DNA of 64,000 bases from Candidatus Hydrogenedentota bacterium (lineage in GTDB: Bacteria > Hydrogenedentota > Hydrogenedentia > Hydrogenedentales > JAEUWI01). The stretch spans positions 1-64,000 of the forward strand of contig JAHBVV010000011.1 in assembly GCA_019637335.1 (NCBI GenBank), read 5' to 3'. The stretch's first letter is position 1. Each line of letters starts with the position of its first letter. Of the stretch, positions 1-5,925 are shown one piece after another. The position numbers were made by a program, and so were the translations under genes. Under the pieces are notes generated by a model that had not been told where the DNA came from, searched no databases, and was given only the letters and a program-made list of their open reading frames with translations.

Positions 1-302
1 GTCAGTCCAACGACGGCGGCTACCGAAAACGACGCCCAAGTTGCTAGTCTTTGCGAGCGCTGAAGGTCGAGCATCTTCAGTTCCATCTCGCGCCGGTCAA
101 GATCGTGATACTCGCGGAATAGTCTTTCGGCATCGAGCCGGGCGGACTCAAGCCGAAGTTCATCCTGCGCCCGTGCATCCGGGTCTCCATAGCCGCTGCC
201 AAGTTGGAAAAGTTCGGAGGCAAGATTCGAGGCCAACTAGCTTGCCTCAAGCCATCTCGCTCGTGCTGATTCGGTTGCGCTGCTCGTCATCATTTGATTC
301 AT
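1..302 (-). CDS. Edge-truncated coiled-coil/membrane protein, in-frame TAG near start
   Basis: The minus strand reads through from position 302 to the window edge. An ATG at 302-300 gives 21 codons, then TAG at 239-237, then the same frame stays open for 78 codons beginning with a TTG (236-234). The part after TAG is rich in Glu, Arg and Leu (likely helical coiled coil) and ends at the edge in an Ala/Val-rich hydrophobic stretch that could start a membrane segment. Either translation starts at the TTG, or an amber codon has split an older gene. The family is not recognised, and the C-terminus lies outside the window. Codon use is less GC-rich than in the metabolic genes further right. Confidence 0.45.
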
Positions 303-902
303 ATCGTTACACCATCCATTGTGTTGCCACTCCGTCCAATGAATTGCCACCCATGAGCATTCCCACCCGAAGAAGCAGAGTTCGAAGACAATATCGCCTA
401 TATTGTCCGGTCATCGCATTAACCCTGTATACAACTCGACGCTGAATTTGATTCATTTAGAATATCACTCGTCCCGCCCCTCGATCTTCTTCTGCGTCTC
501 TGCGGGCGGCAGGGAATTCTCCTCCGTCACCACGCTCTTTCCGGTTTTTATTCCAATTCGAGCCGCGCCCTTATTTCTCTCGTTACCACGGTCCTCCGTG
601 GTAACGGGATGTTCGTACGCTTCTGCGTACGAAGGCGCGTCGCGAGCACCTTCGTTCATCCAGGGATGCCGGTACGTGCGTTCGCCGCCTGCGATACGCC
701 TGTTCCGCGGTAGCGTAACGGTATGCATTGCCACGGGGACCGTGGTAACGAGGAGAGTCGTGGTTGGCGGTCTGAATCTGGCATTCAAGTTGGGCCATGC
801 GCCAGCCGATTGCCCCAACACAGCGCTCTCCTATTCACTATGCCGCCATGACGGTGTTGCTGGGTTCGGCTTTCGAATCCCAGTCTCCGGCTTAAGCCTT
901 TC
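303..902. other. Gene-poor stretch with palindromes and a gene remnant
   Basis: No intact gene is seen in this 600-bp stretch. It holds a BRO-gene tail remnant (listed separately) and, at about 585-745, a set of hairpins: a perfect palindrome around TTACCACGG/CCGTGGTAA, one around TTCGTACGC/GCGTACGAA, and an inverted partial copy of the first near 740. The same layout of short perfect palindromes recurs near 56.1 kb, which suggests a dispersed palindromic repeat family. Confidence 0.6.
465..569 (-). pseudogene. Remnant of the 3' end of a BRO/antirepressor gene
   Basis: The last 34 codons of this minus-strand frame match the C-terminus of the intact BRO-N gene at 1980-2870: both contain TGKSVVTEEN followed by LPP and a charged tail. 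Nucleotide identity over about 65 bp is high, with a small indel where the intact gene has two lysine codons. Upstream of this point the frame runs into palindromic repeat DNA, so only the tail survives. It is read as the remains of a second copy, probably left after recombination. Confidence 0.65.
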
Positions 903-1124
903 TCAAAGCAGTTCTTTCATTTGCTCCACGGATAGGCCGGCACCCCTCAAGATGCTATGCAGGACCTTTGGAGCGTCTTGCCCGCGTGGACGGGAACGGT
1001 GGCGCGCTTGCCCGCCGCGTTCTTGTAGATGTGATGGCTTCCGCTCGACCGGGTGAGGGAGAAACCGCGCTGTTCGAGAACGCGGACAATCTCCCTGGCC
1101 GTGACGCGGCAGCCGTTCGCTCAT
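903..1124 (-). pseudogene. hicA: Broken HicA mRNA-interferase toxin (two frameshifts)
   Basis: HicA toxins are about 60-80-residue dsRBD-fold ribonucleases made from hicAB operons. The frame starting at 1124 gives a good HicA N-terminus (MSERLP) and C-terminus (SILRGAGLSVEQMKELL). The conserved middle, including the GSHHIYKN catalytic-His region and VPVHAGKTL, is found only in a neighbouring frame between about codons 7 and 55. That middle frame has no start codon of its own. Two compensating indels, near 1105 and near 970, would restore one full-length HicA. The ATG overlaps the hicB stop by 4 bp, as in intact hicBA operons. It is either a true pseudogene or an assembly error; no full-length toxin can be read as given. 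Confidence 0.75.
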
Positions 1125-1345
1125 ACGGCCACTTCGACCGTGGTAAGATTGATGCTCTCGGAGACTTTGATTTCCTCGCCGCCAGCCAGGCGGTCTTCGA
1201 CGTGGAGCCGGATGGCGTCGGCAAGGTTGGCCCGGGCCTCCTCAAAGGTGTCGCCGCTGGAGTAGCACCCCTGTAGTTCAGGACAGAAAGCGTAATAGCC
1301 ATCTTCGTCTTTCTCGATCACGGCGGCGAAATGATAGATTCTCAT
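1121..1345 (-). CDS. hicB: HicB-like antitoxin
   Basis: This 74-residue protein has the short HicB fold: an N-terminal beta strand, then DEDGYYAFCPELQGC and a helix with TFEEARANLADAI. HicB proteins of this size neutralise HicA by covering its active site. The frame is intact although the downstream hicA is broken. A consensus promoter lies 38 bp upstream (1384-1412) and a purine-rich GAAAGAAGG ribosome site precedes the ATG. With no working partner it may be an orphan antitoxin, or may act against HicA toxins made elsewhere. Confidence 0.85.
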   Translation of the reverse strand: MRIYHFAAVIEKDEDGYYAFCPELQGCYSSGDTFEEARANLADAIRLHVEDRLAGGEEIKVSESINLTTVEVAV

Positions 1346-1383
1346 CGGTCTAGCCTTCTTTCATGTTCGGTGCCAGATGTTTG

Positions 1384-1412
1384 AGTATAGGGCGGCGGGC
1401 CAAATTGATCAA
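1384..1412 (-). promoter_or_regulatory. Sigma70-type promoter of hicB in a repeated module
   Basis: On the minus strand TTGATC (1412-1407) and TATACT (1389-1384) are separated by 17 bp. The promoter lies in a 68-bp segment (1383-1450) repeated with identical spacing at 2927-2994, upstream of the BRO gene. Conservation continues upstream of the -35 box. Confidence 0.75.
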
Positions 1413-1473
1413 GTATTCAGGTATTGGCGGTCGAGAAGGGCGGGACGCCCGGGATGGCGACGATGCCATGCGG

Positions 1474-1638
1474 CAGGGCAATCGCGTTTAAACTTCGTGT
1501 CCGAGTTGATCCCCCGATCAGCCACCTGCATTTTAGAAAAAGGCGCTCCAGCACGCTCACATTCCTTGATTCGAGGTTTCCAATCCTCCCCCGCAAACCC
1601 ACATCCATCCCGATCCAGTTTAAATGCGATTGCCCTGT
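1474..1638. mobile_element. MITE, copy 1, with 9-bp target duplication
   Basis: This 165-bp non-coding element is bounded by inverted repeats with the core GGCAATCGCRTTTAAAC (left about 1476-1493, right about 1618-1636). It is flanked on both sides by the 9-bp direct repeat GCCATGCGG (1465-1473 and 1639-1647). The right half shares extended similarity with the left half of copy 2 at 54.8 kb in inverted orientation, including a CGCTCC..CACGCTCA block. No ORF of note lies inside, so movement would need a transposase supplied in trans. Confidence 0.75.
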
Positions 1639-1727
1639 GCCATGCGGGCGTGCCTTCCTCGTGGTAGTATGATGGTGTGCGATGCGGATTGGTGCATTGG
1701 TTTCAGTACAATGGAAAGTAGACGGCA

Positions 1728-1883
1728 ATGACCACCTATTCGAGAGAGGATTCTCCCGAGACACTGCCGCTGACGGACGGGCAAAAGGCGGAGCTGGATC
1801 GGCGGCTCCCCGCGTGGCGCGAGCGGCCTTCGGAGGGGGCGTCGTGGCCGGTCGTCCGGGCGCGGCTTCAGAACCGGGGATGA
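1728..1883 (+). CDS. Small addiction-module antitoxin (PF09720-like)
   Basis: A 51-residue protein whose body resembles the conserved C-terminal half of the Unstab_antitox/TIGR02574 family: LTDGQKAELDRRL, then a Glu-rich turn and SWPVVRARL. Family members are usually 70-80 residues, so this version lacks most of the N-terminal helix. The stop overlaps the next ATG by ATGA, the usual layout before a RelE/ParE toxin gene. The start ATG follows GACGGCA, a weak ribosome site. The role is antitoxin by family; the toxin that follows is broken. Confidence 0.65.
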   Translation: MTTYSREDSPETLPLTDGQKAELDRRLPAWRERPSEGASWPVVRARLQNRG

Positions 1884-2002
1884 ACCCGGCATTGCTCGTC
1901 TGCCCCGAGGCGGAAACTGGATTTGAAGGAAGCGTTCGGGGCGCCGGCGGGGGAGTGCTATCCGTGGTTCGGTGGCGGTTCAGTCCTCACTTGTGTCTTT
2001 GA
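1880..2002 (+). pseudogene. Truncated, frameshifted ParE/RelE-like toxin remnant
   Basis: The ATG overlaps the antitoxin stop. The first 13 codons (MNPALLVCPEAET) resemble a ParE N-terminus, where the usual pattern is R-P-E-A-E-x-D-L-x-E-A. The continuation DLKEAFG is present but in the next frame, so a 1-bp shift occurs near 1918. Similarity then ends and the frame runs into the 3' end of the convergent BRO gene. Most of the toxin (normally about 95 residues) is missing. Identification rests on short motifs plus operon position. Confidence 0.5.
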
Positions 2003-2870
2003 TGTGTTTTCGGGGCGCCTTGGGCGGCAGAAAATTCTCCTCCGTCACCACGCTCTTTCCGGTCTTCTTTTCCAATTCGAGCCGCGCCCCTTTCGCGATC
2101 CGTCCCCCTTTCCTTCCCGCCGCCGCGTTCTCCGGCATGCCGGTGGCCTGCACGCTTTCGGCGATTTGGCGGGTGGAGAGTTCGGCGAGCGCCGTGAAGA
2201 TGAGTTCCGCTTCGCTCATGTGGTCGCGCAGGTTTTGCGTTTTCAGGCCCTTGAGGTCTTTGTGCTTCTTGACGGAGACGCCGCTCCATTCCTGGTGGAT
2301 GATGTTGGTGAGGATGGCGTATTCCTCTTCCCCCGAGATTTCGTGGTCCTTCCAGTAGTCGGTCAGCTTGTTGCGGGTCTCCTGGCCCATCATCCGCTGC
2401 TGGATCCACTTTTCGCTGCGGCCGTGCTGGCGCCAGTAATCCCGGGCGCGGTCGAGGGAGCGGGCGGGGTCGCCCATGTCCTGAATCCGCTCGTACCCCA
2501 CCTTCGCGAGCCAGAGTTTGATGGGCTCGGCCTTCGGGCTGGGGACGGACTGGATGAGGCGGAGGAGGGTCTCGGGATTGGCTACGTCCGTCATATACAA
2601 TTTTCCGTCGGCCGCGGGTAATTTCAGTCGGTTACAATCTGTAACCGACTGACTGCCCTCTTTCTTCAGGCGGTTCTTCAGGACTTTCCAGTAATTGCGG
2701 GCCGCCTGATAATCCGGTTGCTGGATGAGCGCAGCGATGATGTCCACCACGGAGAAGTACCAGGTTTCCGTTGCCTCGTCATAGACCCGGCGGATCTTGA
2801 AGTCTTCGAAGACGGCGAGGGCGTTTTCGTTTTTCGCCCCTGTCGTGTTGCCCTGCTCTCGTTTCGCCAT
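1980..2870 (-). CDS. BRO-N domain antirepressor-like protein
   Basis: This 296-residue protein has an N-terminal BRO-N domain (about residues 20-120: FEDFKIRRVYDE, WYFSVVDIIAAL, YWKVLKNRLKKE), as in phage antirepressors and DinD-like proteins. A central helical region contains WKDHEISGEEEYAILTN and a basic C-terminal tail. BRO-N proteins bind DNA and often modulate phage or SOS-type repressors. A promoter at 2928-2956 lies about 57 bp upstream. The gene converges on the toxin remnant and shares its last 23 bp with it. A second copy's tail survives at 465-569, so the locus may have moved or duplicated. The start ATG follows GGGGAGG. Confidence 0.75.
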   Translation of the reverse strand: MAKREQGNTTGAKNENALAVFEDFKIRRVYDEATETWYFSVVDIIAALIQQPDYQAARNYWKVLKNRLKKEGSQSVTDCNRLKLPAADGKLYMTDVANPETLLRLIQSVPSPKAEPIKLWLAKVGYERIQDMGDPARSLDRARDYWRQHGRSEKWIQQRMMGQETRNKLTDYWKDHEISGEEEYAILTNIIHQEWSGVSVKKHKDLKGLKTQNLRDHMSEAELIFTALAELSTRQIAESVQATGMPENAAAGRKGGRIAKGARLELEKKTGKSVVTEENFLPPKAPRKHIKDTSED

Positions 2871-2927
2871 CGTGCGCCTCCCCTTGGTGGAACGTCCTGG
2901 AGCCGAGTTTCCGTGTCGACGCCCTGG

Positions 2928-2956
2928 AGTATAGACGTTCCGGAATGCCTGATCAA
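2928..2956 (-). promoter_or_regulatory. Promoter of the BRO gene, twin of the hicB promoter
   Basis: TTGATC (2956-2951) and TATACT (2933-2928) with a 17-bp spacer on the minus strand. Spacing to the surrounding repeat is the same as in the copy at 1383-1450. The shared upstream sequence (ACCGCCAATACCTGAA, on the minus strand) may be an UP-type element or a common regulator site. Confidence 0.75.
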
Positions 2957-2981
2957 GTGTTCAGGTATTGGCGGTCGAGAC

Positions 2982-3107
2982 GGACGGGACGCCTATCCTA
3001 CGTTTGAGCAGGCTTGCGCCGGCAATGGACAGGCGGGACGCCTATCCTACGTTCGAGCAGACTTGCGCCGGCATTGGACGGGCGGGACGCCTATCCTACG
3101 CTCAGCC
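2982..3107. repeat. Two-and-a-half tandem copies of a 49-bp unit
   Basis: The unit begins GGGACGCCTATCCTACG and continues through GAGCAGxCTTGCGCCGGCA. It occurs three times, the last copy being partial and ending in the 3' end of the TatD gene. The inverse sense motif GTAGGATAGCCGTCCCGG recurs twice at about 38.47-38.54 kb, so this is a dispersed family. Confidence 0.8.
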
Positions 3108-3911
3108 CTATTCCGCCACCCGAAAATTCGCCGACTGCCCCAGGAACGTCCGCGGGTTGTCCCACGTCAGCCGCTGGATCGTCGCGTCCGAGTGCCCCCG
3201 GCGCTTGAGCTCGATCCTTGCCTTCGGCACCGCCAGCGGATCGCTGATGCCCCAGTCGCAGGCGGAATTCATCCAGAGCCGCTCCGTGCCGTGCATTTCG
3301 ATGATGTCGGCGGCGCGCTGGCTGGTGCATTTGGTTTCGGGGTAGAGGGTCATACCGGCCCAGTAGCCGCGATCGAGGACCTCGGCGACGGTGTGTTCCT
3401 CGACGTGGTCGATGAGGACGCGGCCGGGGTCGGCGCCGTGGTTCTTGAGGGCGTCGAGGATGATCAGCGTGCCCTTGCGCTTGTCTTCGAGGTGGGGGGT
3501 ATGCACGAGGATGAGCTGGTCGTGCTGGAGCGCGAGGCTGATCTGCTCTTCGAGGATGGACAGCTCGTTGCGGGTGTTCTTGTTGAGGCCGATTTCGCCG
3601 ACGCCCAGAACATTGGGCTTCTGGAGGAATTCCGGGATAATCGCGATGACCTCCCGCGCGAAGCCGGGGTCGTCGCCTTCCTTCGGGTTGATGCAGATCC
3701 AGCAGTAGTGCTGAATGCCGAATTTCTTCGCCCGCGCCGGCTCGTATTCCGTCAGCTGCCGGAAGTAGTCGTAAAAGCCCTTCACCGATGCGCGGTCAAA
3801 GCCCGCCCAGAAGGCCGGCTCCGAAATCGCCACGCAACCCGCCAGCGCCATGCGCTCGTAGTCGTCCGTCGTGCGGGAAACCATGTGTCCGTGCGGTTCG
3901 ATGTACTTCAC
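3108..3911 (-). CDS. TatD-family metal-dependent hydrolase (EboB-like)
   Basis: A 267-residue amidohydrolase-fold protein. An N-terminal metal site is seen as EPHGHM (residues 4-9), GVGEIGLNK supplies the carboxylate, LVHTPH and IDHVEEH give the later histidines, and a C-terminal WDNPRTFL motif is typical of TatD-like enzymes. Family members are metal-dependent hydrolases, often nucleases, but this subtype is known from ebo clusters, where it helps export or process an unidentified metabolite. The ATG overlaps the upstream 104-residue gene by 4 bp, so they are translationally coupled. Assignment to the ebo pathway is inferred from the cyclase two genes upstream. Confidence 0.75.
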   Translation of the reverse strand: MKYIEPHGHMVSRTTDDYERMALAGCVAISEPAFWAGFDRASVKGFYDYFRQLTEYEPARAKKFGIQHYCWICINPKEGDDPGFAREVIAIIPEFLQKPNVLGVGEIGLNKNTRNELSILEEQISLALQHDQLILVHTPHLEDKRKGTLIILDALKNHGADPGRVLIDHVEEHTVAEVLDRGYWAGMTLYPETKCTSQRAADIIEMHGTERLWMNSACDWGISDPLAVPKARIELKRRGHSDATIQRLTWDNPRTFLGQSANFRVAE

Positions 3912-4222
3912 GTCGACTTCTCCGGCGCCGCGCCGAGGGCGCCCTTCATGCCGCGCGCGGACTCGGGGATTTCCGTGGAGGGATCGCTCAACAGCTCCAG
4001 CACACGCCGCGCGCGCTCGCCCTGGCCGTCGCCCAGGAGCCCCAGCGCGTCCCGCAGCGCGGCCACGCGGAAGTCGTCGCGCGCGGGCGGGCCATCGGCG
4101 GCGCGCTCGAGCCGGTCGAGAAACGCCGCGATATCGAGCACCTTCGCCCGGTGTTCCAGGAAGTACGCGTCCACGATTTCCCGATAGGTCATGGGGCAGC
4201 TGCTTGGGTAATTCATACGCAA
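3908..4222 (-). CDS. Small helical protein of the ebo-like cluster
   Basis: A 104-residue protein with no signal peptide or membrane segment, predicted mostly helical. Notable stretches are REIVDAYFLEHRAKVLDIAAFLDRLERA and RARRVLELLSDP. Its stop overlaps the TatD start by ATGA. It lies between the cyclase and the hydrolase genes, so a joint role is likely. Sequence alone does not reveal a catalytic motif. It could be a highly reduced EboA-like protein, but that is a guess from position. Confidence 0.6.
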   Translation of the reverse strand: MRMNYPSSCPMTYREIVDAYFLEHRAKVLDIAAFLDRLERAADGPPARDDFRVAALRDALGLLGDGQGERARRVLELLSDPSTEIPESARGMKGALGAAPEKST

Positions 4223-4255
4223 CTTCCTACGGTGCGCCCAACAGGGAGCGGTACT

Positions 4256-4442
4256 GTGCCACGCGATCCGGCTTCGCCGGTTCGTGTGTCAGGAGCAACG
4301 TGTGCCGGGTATCCAGCCATTGTGCTCAATCGAGCGGCACAATTGGAAACCGTCACAGGCCGCTGGGTTTCCAATGCTCTTGGGGGCGCCACGCTCATCT
4401 CACAACGGGCACACGAACCGGCGTTGCCGGATCGCGTGGCAC
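4256..4442. repeat. Head-to-head pair of dispersed palindromes (large inverted repeat)
   Basis: Two copies of a GTGCCACGCGAT...TTCGTGTG repeat face each other (4256-4300 plus, 4407-4442 minus). Inside lies a perfect inverted repeat ATTGGAAAC (4342-4350) / GTTTCCAAT (4367-4375). The pair fills the 244-bp gap between the cyclase and the small-protein gene and could fold into a long cruciform or act as a terminator or mRNA-processing site within the operon. Confidence 0.7.
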
Positions 4443-4466
4443 GGGCGTTGAAGCGCCGCGGTTGGA

Positions 4467-5636
4467 TCATGGTAGTCCGCTCCCCGGTTCAGCGAGGGCC
4501 GGTTGCCAGGCCCGGAGCGTTTCCAGGGCCTGTTTCATTACGGCATCGTCTATTTCATGCACTTCGAAGGCGTCCCCCGCCGCGCGGATCATGGGGATCG
4601 ACCGTTGGCCGCCCAGGTGTTCCTGAAACTCCGCCAGGCCGCAGAGCAGCGCGTCGCCGTCCGCCATCGCGGCGTGATAACGCGGAAAGCCCAGGGCGTC
4701 CAGGCAATGGAGGATGCGTTCATGCTCCGCCTCGGGCAGCCAGCCCTGCAACCGCGCATAGGTCACGTCCAGCGCCAGCCCGATAGCCACCGCCGTCCCG
4801 TGCCGCACTTCGTAGCGGCTCAGCTGTTCGAGCTTGTGCGCCGCCCAGTGCCCGAAATCGAGCGGGCGCGCCTCGCCCCGTTCAAAGGGGTCGCCGTTCC
4901 GCGTAATGTGGTCGAAATGGTGCTTCGCCGAAGCGCGCAAAATCGGGATCGCCGCCTCTTCGTCCCGCGCGTGGATTGCGCTCGCGCTTCGCTCGATGGC
5001 GTCAAAAAGCGCCGGATCCTTGAGCAGCGCCACCTTCACCGCCTCGCTGAAGCCCGCGGCCCAGTCTTCGTCGTCCAGCGTCGCAAGCGTAGCCTCGTCG
5101 TGGATCACCGCCCACGGCACATCGTAAACCCCCAGGTAGTTCTTCTGGTCGAACGCGTTGATGCCGTTTTTCACCCCCAGCGCCGAATCCGACTGGCTCA
5201 ACGTGGTCGTTGCGATGCGGATCAGGCGCACACCCCGGTGCGCTAAGGAGGCCGCCAGCCCTACCGCATCCAACAGCGCGCCGCCCCCCGCCACAATCAC
5301 ATACGAGCGGCGGCAGAGGTGCGCCTCGCTGATCAGTTCGAGGGCCCGATCCAGCGTCGCGCGATCGCGCTTGGCCGTCTCGCCGCCCGGCAGCACGCAG
5401 GGCGGCGCGACCAACTCCAGGCGGTCGTGGTGCGCGTCGAAATAGCCGGCGGCCTCGCGCAGCAATTCGGACTGGGCGCGCGCCAGCCCTTCGTCCACAA
5501 CCAGGACGCAACGCGCGCGGGACCCTTCCGGGGCCTCCGCAAGGTCCGCAAGCAGGGGATTGTCTATCTGGAACACCCCGCGGGTACAGCGCAACCGGTG
5601 CGCGTACTGAACGCGGAATGTGGCATCGAGTTCCAT
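4467..5636 (-). CDS. 3-dehydroquinate synthase-like sugar phosphate cyclase (EboD-like)
   Basis: A 389-residue protein of the dehydroquinate synthase superfamily. Residues about 95-160 give the NAD-binding region (VIVAGGGALLDAVGLAASLAHRG, IRIATTTLSQSDS), followed by GVKNGINAFDQKN, AAGFSEAVKVALLKD, and a C-terminal metal-ligand segment RPLDFGHWAAHKLE and RHGTAVAIGLALD. Such enzymes cyclise sugar phosphates with NAD and a divalent metal. With the downstream TatD hydrolase and small protein it forms an ebo-like cluster. No shikimate-pathway genes are nearby, so a role in aromatic amino acid synthesis is less likely. A UbiA prenyltransferase, usual in ebo loci, is absent here. A 244-bp palindromic gap separates it from the next gene. 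Confidence 0.8.
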   Translation of the reverse strand: MELDATFRVQYAHRLRCTRGVFQIDNPLLADLAEAPEGSRARCVLVVDEGLARAQSELLREAAGYFDAHHDRLELVAPPCVLPGGETAKRDRATLDRALELISEAHLCRRSYVIVAGGGALLDAVGLAASLAHRGVRLIRIATTTLSQSDSALGVKNGINAFDQKNYLGVYDVPWAVIHDEATLATLDDEDWAAGFSEAVKVALLKDPALFDAIERSASAIHARDEEAAIPILRASAKHHFDHITRNGDPFERGEARPLDFGHWAAHKLEQLSRYEVRHGTAVAIGLALDVTYARLQGWLPEAEHERILHCLDALGFPRYHAAMADGDALLCGLAEFQEHLGGQRSIPMIRAAGDAFEVHEIDDAVMKQALETLRAWQPALAEPGSGLP

Positions 5637-5797
5637 CGTACTGTGGGGCCTTCTGTCGTGCCTCGCTGAAGCGCGGGCGCCATGGCGGCGGGCGGGCGCG
5701 CCAGGAGGGAAAAACCAGCGATTCCAATTGTGCCGCCGCGCGCCAGAGCGACGAATGCGCGGCGATTGACATTCCCGCGGAACCGCAATCGCGACAA
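5637..5797 (-). pseudogene. Possible orphan Tat signal peptide upstream of the cyclase
   Basis: In a frame different from that of the cyclase, codons from an ATG at 5797 give NRRAFVALARGGTIGIAGFS, which has the twin-arginine, hydrophobic and Ala-rich layout of a Tat signal. After about 50 codons the frame enters the start of the cyclase gene out of phase. It may be the remnant of an exported protein gene lost upstream of the cluster, or chance. Low confidence. Confidence 0.3.
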
Positions 5798-5925
5798 AGC
5801 CTTATCTTACGCCGGAAGGGGGGCGCTGTCAAATTTCGGGGCGCCGATGGGTTGCGGTTGGGTGTTCGGATGTGCGATTATCGCGGCGAATGCGAACATG
5901 AACGAACATTCACGGAGTCTCCCCG

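Noticed and set aside
2982-3107. CRISPR array
   Set aside because: The three units are contiguous tandem copies with no unique spacers, and no cas genes are near.
2718-4187. 489-codon plus-strand frame
   Set aside because: It is antisense to the BRO gene start, the TatD gene and part of the 104-residue gene, all of which show real motifs and coupled starts.
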